The notes beneath the pieces are model-generated. The model saw nothing but the letters and a program-made list of their open reading frames with translations, was not told where the DNA came from and made no database searches. Positions 41,470-51,089 of a stretch of DNA of 64,000 nt are shown piece by piece. Positions within the stretch are counted from its first letter, which is position 1. Each line of letters starts with the position of its first letter. Both the position numbers and the translations under genes were made by a program. Origin of the DNA: Aristaeella lactis (lineage in GTDB: Bacteria; Bacillota; Clostridia; Christensenellales; Aristaeellaceae); the NCBI RefSeq assembly GCF_018118585.1, contig NZ_CP069421.1:1178001-1242000 (forward strand), in the 5' to 3' direction.

Positions 41470-42657
41470 TCATTCTCCCTTGGTTTTCCGTGTCGGCGCG
41501 GCAGCCGGGGCTTCCGGGGCGCCCAGCGTCATCTGCTGCTCCCCTTCCGGAACAAGCACTTCATCAAAAGCAGCCTGGTATTCCATCTCGATCCGGGTCA
41601 TGCCGTTCTCATCCGTGGTCACCGGCGGCAGTTCAAAGGCCGTATCCCGCTGGATGGCAAAACGGACCGCTTCCGCCTCCTCAGCCGTAGCCCTACGGGG
41701 CTGGTAGTTGTTCACCGGGTCTGTGCCCGTGGTCACGGCAGGCAGGATCGTCACCTGCTGGCCCATATACCGTCCGTCATTGGTAAAGACCAGCTTGGCC
41801 TGCACAACCGCGGTATACAGGGAGGTCACCGTCTGGTCGATCAGGTGCTTCCTGGTCTCAATTTTGCTGTTTCCGCCGAAGACGAAGTTGCCCAGGGAAT
41901 AGAATACGGTCCGGTTATTGAACACATTCATGCCCTGCAGCACGTGCGGATGATTGACGATGATCAGGTCCGCGCCGGCTTTGATCACGTTGCGGGCGTT
42001 CCGCTCCGTGCCTTCCTCGTGGTTGCCCCTGTATTCCAGGCCTGTATGCCAGCAGACAACAAAGGCATTGACTTCGCCGCTGGCTTTCATATCGCTGATC
42101 AGCTTCCGGAGCTTTTCAGATCCCTTGTTATAGGTGATGTTGTCCAGCGCCATGAAACCAATCTTTATTCCGTCTTTTTCATACACATAGACATTGAAGC
42201 CCTGAAACCAGGAAATGCCGTTCTCTTCCAGCGTTTTCTTGGTGCTTTCCTCGCCCTGTTTGCCAAAGTCCCCGATGTGGTTGTTGGCCAGGGAGCAGGC
42301 TTCAATAGAACTGCCTGTCAGGATCTTCGCGAAATCCGTCGGTCCGCGGAAACGGTAGGTCTTCCGCTGGGATTCCTGGGCACGGCTGTCTGAAAGGACA
42401 CCCTCGAAGTTGATCACTGTCAGGTCATCCGCCTCAAACAGTTCCCGGAAGTTGGCAAAGAAATAGTCATAGCCCTGGGAAGCGGCCATGGTGTCAAAAG
42501 AATCTTCCCTCGCGCGGGTCCTTTCCTCGCTGCCGATGGTACAGTCGCCTGTAAAGGTCAGCAGAATGGTTTTTTCCGCCGCGGCAAAACCGGTTGCCAG
42601 CAGCAGGCTCATGGTCAGCAGGATCGCACAGACGGCGCGGAAGGTCTTCTTTTGCAT
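41470..42657 (-). CDS. CapA-family protein (PGA_cap metallophosphatase-like)
   Basis: A 395-residue exported protein of the CapA/PgsA family. The signal peptide covers about 1-27 (FAAAEKT). The metallophosphoesterase-like core includes LTFTGDCTIGSEER, CSLANNHIGDFG, VCWHTGLEYR and IVNHPHVLQG, the Asp/Asn/His positions of the family. CapA proteins act in poly-gamma-glutamate capsule export, but no capBC genes are present, so a different envelope role is likely. A variable C-terminal tail ends in RKTKGE. It lies 2 bp after the VTC gene and 24 bp before the AAA+ gene. Confidence 0.85.
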   Translation of the reverse strand: MQKKTFRAVCAILLTMSLLLATGFAAAEKTILLTFTGDCTIGSEERTRAREDSFDTMAASQGYDYFFANFRELFEADDLTVINFEGVLSDSRAQESQRKTYRFRGPTDFAKILTGSSIEACSLANNHIGDFGKQGEESTKKTLEENGISWFQGFNVYVYEKDGIKIGFMALDNITYNKGSEKLRKLISDMKASGEVNAFVVCWHTGLEYRGNHEEGTERNARNVIKAGADLIIVNHPHVLQGMNVFNNRTVFYSLGNFVFGGNSKIETRKHLIDQTVTSLYTAVVQAKLVFTNDGRYMGQQVTILPAVTTGTDPVNNYQPRRATAEEAEAVRFAIQRDTAFELPPVTTDENGMTRIEMEYQAAFDEVLVPEGEQQMTLGAPEAPAAAPTRKTKGE

Positions 42658-42659
42658 AG

Positions 42660-43376
42660 TTATGCTTCCTCTCCCGGAAATTCAAATCGGCGGCACCAGG
42701 TATATTTGCTGATGGCGCTTGCGCAGGCGCCCTGGCAGTAGGTATTCAGGATATCCCTTATGTAGGAGGGCAGGCTCTTGTTATACTTGACTTCCAGGAT
42801 CATCAGGTTTTCATTGAAGGGCGGAATCGTGGGAACATAGGGATTGAAAAGGTCCTTGCTCCACAGGCCGGTCCTCAACTGCTTGTCAAAGGTGATCCGC
42901 ACCTCTTCAGCCGGGTGCAGGTAAGCTTCCCGCACATAGTCCACCAGAACCGCAGGGCGCAGCAGGTTCACCGTCATCTCCCGGTAAACGTCATTCAGCA
43001 GGCCGCTGCGCGTGGTCTCCAGGCCGGTGGGATCTCCCGCCATCAGCTGCTCGCACAGCAGTTTCGGGATGGTGATGCTCCGCTTGGAGATCAGGCTCCC
43101 CACCTTGGTCTTGCATTCCATCTTGATGATCTTATCGCTGAAGTTGTAGATCCGGATCCGGTACTTGTCACGGTTCTGCACACCGTTCATCTTGTCATAG
43201 AACGCGTTGTTGAATACCGTGTCGAAATACAGGGACCGGATATGATACTCGTTATACTCATCCCCGTTGGGATCACGGTTCAGGATCCCGTCCAGCACGC
43301 CGGACAGCACAAAATACTGCCGCTCGTTGATAAAGTACTTCAGCTCATGCCGAAGCGGCAATGTATTCATCGCCAT
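42660..43376 (-). CDS. VTC-domain polyphosphate polymerase-like protein
   Basis: A 238-residue protein of the VTC catalytic-domain family, the fold that makes polyphosphate in yeast Vtc4. It has RHELKYFINERQYF at the start, basic RDKYRIRIYNF, the IKMECKTKVG strand, VDYVREAY and the acidic-basic ILEVKYNKSLP, all of which line the tunnel in the family. No SPX domain or membrane segment is present, as is usual for bacterial members. AGGAGGTG precedes the ATG. It is first in VTC-CapA-AAA. The DUF4956 and CotH genes, its usual partners, lie just upstream. Confidence 0.88.
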   Translation of the reverse strand: MAMNTLPLRHELKYFINERQYFVLSGVLDGILNRDPNGDEYNEYHIRSLYFDTVFNNAFYDKMNGVQNRDKYRIRIYNFSDKIIKMECKTKVGSLISKRSITIPKLLCEQLMAGDPTGLETTRSGLLNDVYREMTVNLLRPAVLVDYVREAYLHPAEEVRITFDKQLRTGLWSKDLFNPYVPTIPPFNENLMILEVKYNKSLPSYIRDILNTYCQGACASAISKYTWCRRFEFPGEEA

Positions 43377-43427
43377 AGGGACCCATCACCTCCTTAAATG
43401 ACCTTTTCCTCCGGAAAAGGTTAATGA

Positions 43428-43467
43428 AAACTTAAAACTTAAAACTTAAGAACGTATAATATTATAC
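43428..43467. promoter_or_regulatory. AACTTAA tract and a 14-bp perfect palindrome
   Basis: AACTTAAA units (43428-43450) are followed by the perfect palindrome GTATAATATTATAC (43454-43467), which includes a TATAAT on both strands. It lies about 80 bp upstream of the VTC gene and may hold its promoter or an operator. Confidence 0.4.
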
Positions 43468-43548
43468 TGATCGTCCTGGATGTCTGCTTTAAGATTGAAT
43501 AATGAAAAGATGAATCCTGAATTAAAATATTGGCGAAAACACTAATAT

Positions 43549-43585
43549 TTTTAAGTTTTCAGTTTTAAGTTTTCATTATTCATTA
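43549..43585. repeat. Tract TTTTAAGTTTTCAG
   Basis: Tandem TTAAGTTTTCAG/TTTTAAGTTTTCA units just downstream of the DUF4956 terminator. A near copy lies at 63561-63597. Confidence 0.65.
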
Positions 43586-43589
43586 CGCA

Positions 43590-43618
43590 TAAAATCTGAT
43601 TCGAAGAATCAGATTTTG
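43590..43618 (-). terminator. Terminator after the DUF4956 gene
   Basis: A 12-bp stem AAAATCTGATTC/GAATCAGATTTT with a 3-nt loop, directly after the stop at 43627. It separates CotH-DUF4956 from VTC-CapA-AAA. Confidence 0.85.
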
Positions 43619-43626
43619 TGCGTTTC

Positions 43627-44337
43627 TCAGGTGCCTGCCTCTACTTGACATGCTACGAGTGTAGCGTCGTGCACGCCTTCGATGTTCAGCACAGCGCTGA
43701 CCAGGTCCTGCTTGCTGTCCAGACGGACTTCAACGGTCATTTCCGCGCCGGAGCGGGTCACGGTCTTGCTGCGCAGCTTCCGCTGACGCACAGTGCGCCG
43801 CAGCAGCTGGGTGATATCCTGCTCGGCATAGTCGTCATAGTGAACCACCAGCAGGTAGGAATCGGGATTGCGGAAGCGTACGAAGGTCATCAGCATCAGG
43901 ATCACGCCAATGCCCAGCACAACCGCCACCGCGTGAACGTACAGTTCAGCGCCCAGCAGAATGCCCATCGTCAGGGCCCAGAACATGTAAGCCGTGTCCA
44001 TGGGATCCTTCACTGCCGTACGGAAACGAACGATACTCAGGGCGCCGACCATACCCATACTCAGGGAGATGTTGCTCTTGATACACATAACCACCGGGGT
44101 GGTGATCAGCGTCAGCATCATCAGCGTCATGGCGAAGGTGGGGCTGTACAGCACGCCGCGGTAGCAGCGCTTATACACGAAAGCGATGATCAGGCCGACG
44201 ATGAGACCCATCACCAGGCCGATCACGATCTTCCACGGAGTCAGGTTCTCAAACTGACTCATGAAGTATTCGCTCAGGGCAGAGTCACTTTTCACAGCTG
44301 ATTTGATTCCATCCGCAAGGGCAGTTGAGATAAACAT
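43627..44337 (-). CDS. DUF4956 membrane protein
   Basis: A 236-residue protein. Four membrane segments lie between about 35 and 150 (with a conserved GMVGALSIVRFRTAVKDP loop that marks DUF4956), followed by a C-terminal soluble domain with a ferredoxin-like alpha/beta pattern (about 160-236). The family nearly always lies beside VTC and CotH genes. It may form a channel or assembly platform for the polymer made by the VTC protein; that is inference. GGAGGG precedes the ATG. It follows CotH by 30 bp. Confidence 0.88.
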   Translation of the reverse strand: MFISTALADGIKSAVKSDSALSEYFMSQFENLTPWKIVIGLVMGLIVGLIIAFVYKRCYRGVLYSPTFAMTLMMLTLITTPVVMCIKSNISLSMGMVGALSIVRFRTAVKDPMDTAYMFWALTMGILLGAELYVHAVAVVLGIGVILMLMTFVRFRNPDSYLLVVHYDDYAEQDITQLLRRTVRQRKLRSKTVTRSGAEMTVEVRLDSKQDLVSAVLNIEGVHDATLVACQVEAGT

Positions 44338-44367
44338 GGGATTCCCTCCTTGAAAAATAGATCAGAA

Positions 44368-47300
44368 TTAAATGGCATCCGGCGGCATTTCCGGCCGCGG
44401 TCCAAAGTATTTTTCCATTTCCGCGTTGGTCAGGTTGAAGACGTTCTGGTTCATCTCCCACAGGAGATTGGGGCGTTTCTTCAGCGTATTCCGCAGCCGG
44501 TTGATCCGGTTTTCCCAGTAGCGGTAAGCACCGTCAGACGTGACCGGCAGTTCAGCAATGATCGCCTTATCATTGAGTTCGCCCCACTTGTCAAAGTGCA
44601 TGCTCATCTCCGGCTTGATCAGGTCCACCAGTTTCTCCAGCCTGTACATCATAAAATCAGTAGTCAGCTGCTTGAACAGGTTTCCGTAGATCGTCAGGTA
44701 TTTATCCTTGTACTCCGGAACGCTCAGCAGGGCGCGGAAAATCGTGTTGTCAATCTTCTGGTCACCCATGCCCTTCGGGTTTGTAAAACTCTTGGGACTG
44801 TTAAAGCTGGAAGAGAACAGGCCGTAGTCCAGGTCATACAGCACCCAGCGCCACTTGCTTCCTTCCGTCTTGTAACGGTAGAAGCGTGTATTACCGATAT
44901 CACTGTTGCCGAAGAACATTTCATAGGCCATGTACTCGAACAGGTTGTCCACATCCACATTGTCCAGGATGTACTGCAGATCTTCGGGATTCTTCGCGGG
45001 ATTGCCGGCTTTGATCTTCTTGATCATTGCCTTGAATTCCTTGTTCGAACCGTAGTTGGCCTTGCCGCTGGCTTCCAGCAGGTCCATATTGTCTGCCTCT
45101 TCCAGGGGAAGACCGTCCTGCTGCGCGATCATGTACCTGTCCGCCCGTTCCCGCAGGTTCATATGGCCCCAGTACATTCCGTCCAGGTATACCACGTAAG
45201 GTTTCCAGGCCTGGTGAGCCACGGTACAGCCTGTATCGTCCATCAGCCGGCTCTGGAGGCCGTCCAGCAGGCGCGTCCACACACAGTCATTGCCGCTGTT
45301 GCGAAGCACAAATCCCTTATATTCCGTAAACTTCCGGTCAGGGAACAGTTTTGCCGCGAAGGTCTTATTGCCGTACTTGCTCTTGGCCCGGAACTTCATG
45401 CTCTTCTGCGGCATATCCAGGGAATACTGGCCCATCAGGGAGAATTCCGCGTCCTGGCTGATCAGGTTGTTGCCGCTGTCATCATACAGTTCCACATGGC
45501 ACTCATACCGGGCACCCTGTTTTTTCATGGCACGGTATATCGTATTCTTGAAGGGAATACCCTTCGATTTATCCACGTTGTTGCCCGCGGTCAGCATGCC
45601 GGTGTTTTCATTCCACAGGTTATCCGGATCGGACACTATGGAAACCACCGGAAGCGAATGAAACTTGTTGATGAAGAAGGTGCCCGTCAGCACATCGCTG
45701 GGCTTCATATTTCCGCCGGCGAAGGCCCTGGCCCGCAGCACAGTGATATCCCGCAGTTCCAGCCGTTCTCCTGTATAGGGGTTGGAATTCTGGGTCGGCA
45801 CGGAACTGTCTGTGGTATAGAAGACCTGGGTCCCTTCCGGAATATTGAACTGCACATAGGTCACACCGTCATACAGACCGGGTTCTGTTGTGAAGGAGGG
45901 CATCTCCGCATACCCGGTAAAACCTTCCCCGTTGGCCTGGAAAGGTGTGGGCGTATCATAATAAAAAAGCCCCGCGATCCCGAGGGTGCGGCCGTAGGAG
46001 ACATCCGTTCTCATTTCCGGCAGGTTGACCTTGTCCAGCACTCTGCCTGTCGGATCTGTCAGGGTGATGGTCTCCATTTTCTGCTTTCCGACCTTAAAGG
46101 CCGCATGCGGTTCCGCGGCGCTGTTTCTGTCGGTCATCCTGTCGCACATGACGACCTTATACTCGCCGGCGCCGATGACAGTTCCCTGCGGAAACTGCCA
46201 TTTCCGGCCGTGATCAAGCCGGTCGCTTAACCCCCATCCGCTTATATCCACTGAATTACTGCTGGAGTTATAGATCTCAATCCAGTCTGATTTGGCAGCG
46301 TTCGGATAAGCGACGATCGTATCATTGCTCGCCAGGACTTCGCTGATGTAAACACCGGTTTTGTTCATGGCTCGCAGGTTAAAATCCATCTGGTTAAAAC
46401 CTGTCTGGTTATTCGAGAGCGTCGGGGTCGGCACCTGGAAAACCTGCATCTGTCCGTTTTCATTCCGTCCCCAGCTGCAGTCCAGCGGCAGGTTGTCGAT
46501 CATGACCCGGTCCAGCACATGGCCCTTGCTGTCCGTCAGGATGATCGTCTCGCGCTCCGCGCTGATCCTGAAATTCGTATGGGGTACATTTTTTCTGGCC
46601 GTATCCATCCGGTCCTTGCCGGTACAGAAGACAAGATAATAACCGTGAGCCTGGATCACCGCGTCATCCGGGAAACGCCACTTCAGCGGCTTTCCTTCAT
46701 TGTCGCTCAGGCCCAGACCGGACAGGGAAATATCCCGGCCGGTGGTGTTATACAGTTCCACCCAGTCGCACAGTTCATCGTCATCGTCACGGATACCGGT
46801 GACCGGATCCGCCATGATCTCATTGATGATAATGGAGCCGTCCGCCACAGAGACACTCTCGCGGTACAGGCGGTTGCCCTCCTCGGTATTCTCAAAACCG
46901 GGGCTGTACCAGGAAACCTTCTGGAATCCTTCATCAGTCAGGGCGTAGCTTTCATCGCTGCCCATGATCGGGTATTTGCAGCTGTCGATCAGGTATCCGT
47001 TCTGATCAAACAGGAAAACGGTCTCTCCCGTGCTGCTCAGGCCGAATTTGGCATGGAAAGTGCTGTTGGGAGAAGCCTGGTTGGTTTTGTCACAGAAAAC
47101 AACGACCCGTCCGCCCGGCTCCAGGTTGATCTTCGGGAAAAGGAAACGGATCCGGTCGCCCTTGTCGCTCAGGCCGATGCCTTCCAGTTTCATCCTCCGG
47201 TCAGAACTATTCCAGATCTCGACCCAGTCACCGTACTTGCCGTTTTCATCGGTCACGGCAGCCTTATTGGCAGACATAACCTCACTGATCACCAGTCCGT

Positions 47301-47526
47301 TATAGGCGCCGACAACCTCGTTCTCTTCGCCCTCCACCAGGCCGGACTCGGTCGCGGCGGAATAGGTTGCGCGGTAATTCGGCTCTTTAGGCGTGATGAG
47401 CACCAGCAGGATGAGCACCGCGATAAAACCGGCCAGCAGGATAAAGTTCATCCTGCTCTTCCGGCGGCGAAGCTTAGTCGCGCGGGAAGCCGCACGGCGG
47501 CCCTGGTTATTCGGTTCCCTTTCCAT
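44368..47526 (-). CDS. CotH kinase-domain protein with three lamin-tail domains
   Basis: A 1052-residue surface protein. A membrane segment at about 28-45 is followed by three lamin-tail domains (about 76-185, 230-345 and 390-500, each with DWVE or DWIE and a GLSD motif), a chitobiase-like domain (about 545-620, VFYTTDSSVPT) and a CotH kinase domain (about 620-1020). The last contains YLDGMYWGHMNLRERADR and WRWVLYDLDYGLF, the ATP/metal-binding region. CotH kinases phosphorylate proteins in spore coats, but this one is membrane-anchored and multidomain. It leads the CotH-DUF4956 operon. GGGAG precedes the ATG. Confidence 0.9.
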   Translation of the reverse strand: MEREPNNQGRRAASRATKLRRRKSRMNFILLAGFIAVLILLVLITPKEPNYRATYSAATESGLVEGEENEVVGAYNGLVISEVMSANKAAVTDENGKYGDWVEIWNSSDRRMKLEGIGLSDKGDRIRFLFPKINLEPGGRVVVFCDKTNQASPNSTFHAKFGLSSTGETVFLFDQNGYLIDSCKYPIMGSDESYALTDEGFQKVSWYSPGFENTEEGNRLYRESVSVADGSIIINEIMADPVTGIRDDDDELCDWVELYNTTGRDISLSGLGLSDNEGKPLKWRFPDDAVIQAHGYYLVFCTGKDRMDTARKNVPHTNFRISAERETIILTDSKGHVLDRVMIDNLPLDCSWGRNENGQMQVFQVPTPTLSNNQTGFNQMDFNLRAMNKTGVYISEVLASNDTIVAYPNAAKSDWIEIYNSSSNSVDISGWGLSDRLDHGRKWQFPQGTVIGAGEYKVVMCDRMTDRNSAAEPHAAFKVGKQKMETITLTDPTGRVLDKVNLPEMRTDVSYGRTLGIAGLFYYDTPTPFQANGEGFTGYAEMPSFTTEPGLYDGVTYVQFNIPEGTQVFYTTDSSVPTQNSNPYTGERLELRDITVLRARAFAGGNMKPSDVLTGTFFINKFHSLPVVSIVSDPDNLWNENTGMLTAGNNVDKSKGIPFKNTIYRAMKKQGARYECHVELYDDSGNNLISQDAEFSLMGQYSLDMPQKSMKFRAKSKYGNKTFAAKLFPDRKFTEYKGFVLRNSGNDCVWTRLLDGLQSRLMDDTGCTVAHQAWKPYVVYLDGMYWGHMNLRERADRYMIAQQDGLPLEEADNMDLLEASGKANYGSNKEFKAMIKKIKAGNPAKNPEDLQYILDNVDVDNLFEYMAYEMFFGNSDIGNTRFYRYKTEGSKWRWVLYDLDYGLFSSSFNSPKSFTNPKGMGDQKIDNTIFRALLSVPEYKDKYLTIYGNLFKQLTTDFMMYRLEKLVDLIKPEMSMHFDKWGELNDKAIIAELPVTSDGAYRYWENRINRLRNTLKKRPNLLWEMNQNVFNLTNAEMEKYFGPRPEMPPDAI

Positions 47527-47612
47527 GCGTCTCCCTCACTTTCTGTAAGTCACAAATCTTATAAAGTATACCACAAACTGTACCTCACTGCAATCACGTA
47601 CAGGGTATGAGT

Positions 47613-47648
47613 AATGCAGAATGCAGAATGCAGAATTCAGAATTATTA
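47613..47648. repeat. Microsatellite CAGAATG/CAGAATT
   Basis: Five heptamer units upstream of the CotH gene. Confidence 0.8.
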
Positions 47649-47759
47649 CTGTCTTTGCCTCATCATGCCCCCGGAATATATGAACGAACAAAACCATCCT
47701 TTTCTTCCGCATTCTTGCAGGGAAATACAAAGCGCTCCGCTTACAGGCCAAATCCATCT

Positions 47760-47946
47760 TTCACATTCGTCGAAGACGAATATTTCACATTGAACGGCTT
47801 GCCGTTCAATATTTCACATCGGCCGTCAGGCCGATATTTCACATTTGAGGAAGGCCTCCTGGCCTTCCTCAAATATTTCACTTATACCTGGACCTTCCTC
47901 AAATATTTCATTGGGCGCTTTCCGAATAAGCAAAGCTTATTCGAAA
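47760..47946. repeat. Third array of TATTTCACA-linked variable hairpins
   Basis: ATTCGTCGAAGACGAAT, TTGAACGGCTTGCCGTTCAA, TCGGCCGTCAGGCCGA and a longer TTGAGGAAGGCC/GGCCTTCCTCAA hairpin are each followed by TATTTCAC(A). A partial duplication of the last arm (CCTTCCTCAAATATTTCA) follows. A final hairpin, CGAATAAGC/GCTTATTCG, overlaps the stop codon of the SNF2 gene. The 400-bp spacer holds no gene. Confidence 0.88.
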
Positions 47947-50900
47947 AGTGCCCTGATCTCCTGTTCGCTCATAGCGCTGATCACTGTCTCTCCCGGTGTG
48001 ATCAGCCGTTCAAACAGCGCCTTCTTCCGGGCTCCCAGCTCCACCACCTGCTCCTCAATGGTCTCGCCGGTCACCATCCGGATCACGGTCACCTTCTTTT
48101 CCTGTCCGATCCGGTGAGCCCGGTCCGTGGCCTGTTCTTCCGCTGCCGGGTTCCACCAGGGATCATACAGGATGACCATATCCGCACCGGTCAGGTTCAG
48201 GCCGGAGCCTCCCGCCTTCAGGCTGATGAGGAAGATCTGTCCCTCGCCCTGGTTAAACCGTTCCGTAAGCGCCAGCCGCTCCCCTGCCGGGGTCTCCCCG
48301 TCCAGGTAAAGCGTGCTGAATCCGTTTTCCTCCAGCCGGGCCCGCAGCAGTTTCAGCATGCTGGTGAACTGGCTGAAGAGCAGCACGCGCCGTCCGTCCC
48401 GGATCATTTCCGGCAGCAGCTCCAGGAGCATTTCCTCCTTGCCGCTTCCACCCCGGTAATCCGACATCACCAGGGAGGGATGACAGCAGATCTCCCGCAG
48501 TTCCGTAATGGCGCTGAGAACCTCGATCCGTCCCCTCGCCGCGCCTTTTTCCTCCAGGAGTTTATTGATCTGCGGACGCAGACGCTCCAGCGCCGCCCGG
48601 TAGATCTTCTCCTGCTCCGGTGTCATCCGCGCCGTCAGGGTGGTCTCCATCTTGTCCGGCAGTTCCTCCAGCACGTCCTGCTTCAGGCGCCGGATCAGGA
48701 ACGGATGGATCTTTTTCAGCAGGTCATCCGCGTTTTCCCCGTCCTGGTACTTCCGCAGGAAGGTGTTGTAGCCCGGCAGGTATCCCGGCAGCACAAAGTC
48801 AAACAGGCTCCACAGCTCGCCCACCCCGTTCTCCATGGGGGTTCCGGTGAGGGCAAAACGGGTATCTGCCTGCAGCTGCTTCACCGCCTGGGCCGCCACG
48901 CTGCCGGCGTTCTTGATATTCTGTGCCTCGTCCAGGATCACAAAACGGAATTGATGATCCTTCAGCAGGCCGATATCCCGGCGGATCAGCGGATAGCTGG
49001 TGATCACCACATCCACGTCCCCGTTGCTGATGATATGGCGGATCAGGCCCGCCCGCTGGGTGCCGTTGCCACTGAGTACGGTCACGCTCAGGTTCGGCGC
49101 GAATTTCCGGAACTCGCTCAGCCAGTTATAGGTCAGGGACGTGGGCGCCACCACCAGGCTGGTCCGCCCGGCTTCCCGGGTGGCGATCAGCAGGGCAATG
49201 ATCTGCGCGGTCTTGCCCAGTCCCATATCATCCGCCAGGATGCCGCCCATATGCATCCGGTCCAGGGCGATCATCCACTCATATCCGCGCTTCTGGTAGT
49301 CCCGCAGGCTCACGCCGGAAGCCATCTCCGGCGCGTCTGTTTCCTTTCCGCCGGCAGCCAGGCTTTCCGAAAGCTCCCTGACCTTTTCGTCCAGTTCAAT
49401 TTTGATCCCGCTGTTTTCCAGCATGCTGGTCAGGTAGCCGGCCCGGTACGCCCGCAGCACGATGGTATCCCGGTTCAGTTCATTTCCGTCCCGTACCGCA
49501 GCCTCATAGATTCCCGCCGCGGTTTCCTGCCATCCCGCCAGGTCTTCCAGATCCAGGAACTCGCCGCTGCGCAGGCGGAAATACCGCCGTTTCCGGCTCA
49601 GGGCTTCCATCAGCTCCAGGATCTCATCAATCGGTTCCCCGTCCCGGGTCAGCATCAGCTCAATCCGGTCGCCGTTCATCCGCATGCTGCCGGACATAAT
49701 AGGCCGCCTGGGCACAATGCGCTTGAACTCCCGGCTCAGGAACACATCCGCCGCTTCCTGCAGCCGCTTGACGCCCTTTCCGACAAAGTCAAACACAGCG
49801 TCTGTGCCGCTCAGGCGGATGTTGTCCTTTCCGACGCGGAATCCTGCATTCGCCAGGATATCCAGCACCCGGTGCTCACCCTCCGCGTCCCGAAGCAGCA
49901 GCTGTTCTCCCTTGTCCAGGGTGATCTTCTTTTCATTCGCCCCGAAGGGATTCAGGGTGATATCGCCGTACCGGAACAGGATGGTGGCTATAACGCTCTT
50001 GCCATCCCGGTCCAGGTATACTTCTGTTTTCAACGGCAGGCGGACCAGCCGCTTCCGCAGGGTTTCGCCGATCTCCACCGCCCCGCGGATCTTCAGGTAC
50101 GGCAGGATCTCGCCGATGACCCGTTCCGTATCGCTGAGGGGATATTCCATCAGGCAGCGGCCTTCATACTGGTTTTCATAGATCAGCCGGATCAGGCGGA
50201 TCTGCTCCCTTTCCGTCCGGATCAGGCTGCCGCCCGCAATGATCCAGGTGCAGGCCGCTGTCACCGGCTGCAGGTCCGGCGGGATCCGCCCGCTCACCTG
50301 CAGGCCCCGGGGGCCCAGGTTCACCGCGAAGTGCAGGGGCACCTGCGCGCCGCGGACAGGTTTCCCGTGCTGGATCTTTCCACTCTGGTCCATCACCCGC
50401 AGGGTTGTCTCCCCGATGGTTTCCAGCAGTTCCTCCGCAAAGGGTTCCGGCAGGCGCATCAGCCGGTTGGCTGCCGGATTGCCGGCGGTGGTCCCGGGTT
50501 CCCGGGCAGAGCAAAGCTTCCGCAGCAGTTCCAGCACCCGCATATCGTCATCGGAATAGCGCATCCATTCCGGCTGGTAAACAAAATCCTTTCCCAGTTC
50601 GATGGTTTCTCCCGCCTCCAGGGACGTGAGAAAATGCCTGATATCCTTGATCACATAGAGCTTCTTTTCACCCGTCCGCAGGCCGACCCGCAGTTCCTGT
50701 CCCGCCTTCTGGGGCAGCACAAGGGTCACTTCCAGGCGGACGTTCGCCTCCGCCGGCATTTCCTGCAGGATCATTTCGGAAAGCTCCGCGGCGGTTTCAG
50801 GCGCCTGCTTCTTCATCATGCTTTCCGGCACCTTCCGGCGGTCCGCGTACAGCCAGACCGCCACCGCGTGCCTGCAGCAGCCTTTATGCAGGAAGACGTC

Positions 50901-51089
50901 ACAGTCGCAGTGGATCACCAGGCGCCGTGTCAGCGTCACGGAATGCGGCGGCTGACCCGCCACCGTATAGCGGATCATTCCCCGGTCTTCCTCAGCCGTC
51001 TTCACCGCGCCGATCTCTTCCAGGTCCCGTCCCGCGGCGTATTCCTCTTCCCCGGCCAGTTTTTCCATCAGCAAAGGATTCAGTCTCAT
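47937..51089 (-). CDS. SNF2-family helicase with SWIM zinc finger
   Basis: A 1050-residue SF2 translocase. A SWIM zinc finger near 60-80 (CDCDVFLHKGCCRH) is followed by a long SNF2-associated region to about 600, then the ATPase core with Walker A DDMGLGKT (Lys about 625), Walker B DEAQ (about 718) and the C-terminal lobe with GGSGLNLTGAD and DRAHRIGQ. Such bacterial Rad54/HepA relatives remodel protein-DNA complexes. ATG 51089 is chosen; an in-frame GTG at 51140 has its Shine-Dalgarno sequence too close. The last codons overlap a hairpin of the neighbouring array. Confidence 0.92.
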   Translation of the reverse strand: MRLNPLLMEKLAGEEEYAAGRDLEEIGAVKTAEEDRGMIRYTVAGQPPHSVTLTRRLVIHCDCDVFLHKGCCRHAVAVWLYADRRKVPESMMKKQAPETAAELSEMILQEMPAEANVRLEVTLVLPQKAGQELRVGLRTGEKKLYVIKDIRHFLTSLEAGETIELGKDFVYQPEWMRYSDDDMRVLELLRKLCSAREPGTTAGNPAANRLMRLPEPFAEELLETIGETTLRVMDQSGKIQHGKPVRGAQVPLHFAVNLGPRGLQVSGRIPPDLQPVTAACTWIIAGGSLIRTEREQIRLIRLIYENQYEGRCLMEYPLSDTERVIGEILPYLKIRGAVEIGETLRKRLVRLPLKTEVYLDRDGKSVIATILFRYGDITLNPFGANEKKITLDKGEQLLLRDAEGEHRVLDILANAGFRVGKDNIRLSGTDAVFDFVGKGVKRLQEAADVFLSREFKRIVPRRPIMSGSMRMNGDRIELMLTRDGEPIDEILELMEALSRKRRYFRLRSGEFLDLEDLAGWQETAAGIYEAAVRDGNELNRDTIVLRAYRAGYLTSMLENSGIKIELDEKVRELSESLAAGGKETDAPEMASGVSLRDYQKRGYEWMIALDRMHMGGILADDMGLGKTAQIIALLIATREAGRTSLVVAPTSLTYNWLSEFRKFAPNLSVTVLSGNGTQRAGLIRHIISNGDVDVVITSYPLIRRDIGLLKDHQFRFVILDEAQNIKNAGSVAAQAVKQLQADTRFALTGTPMENGVGELWSLFDFVLPGYLPGYNTFLRKYQDGENADDLLKKIHPFLIRRLKQDVLEELPDKMETTLTARMTPEQEKIYRAALERLRPQINKLLEEKGAARGRIEVLSAITELREICCHPSLVMSDYRGGSGKEEMLLELLPEMIRDGRRVLLFSQFTSMLKLLRARLEENGFSTLYLDGETPAGERLALTERFNQGEGQIFLISLKAGGSGLNLTGADMVILYDPWWNPAAEEQATDRAHRIGQEKKVTVIRMVTGETIEEQVVELGARKKALFERLITPGETVISAMSEQEIRALFE

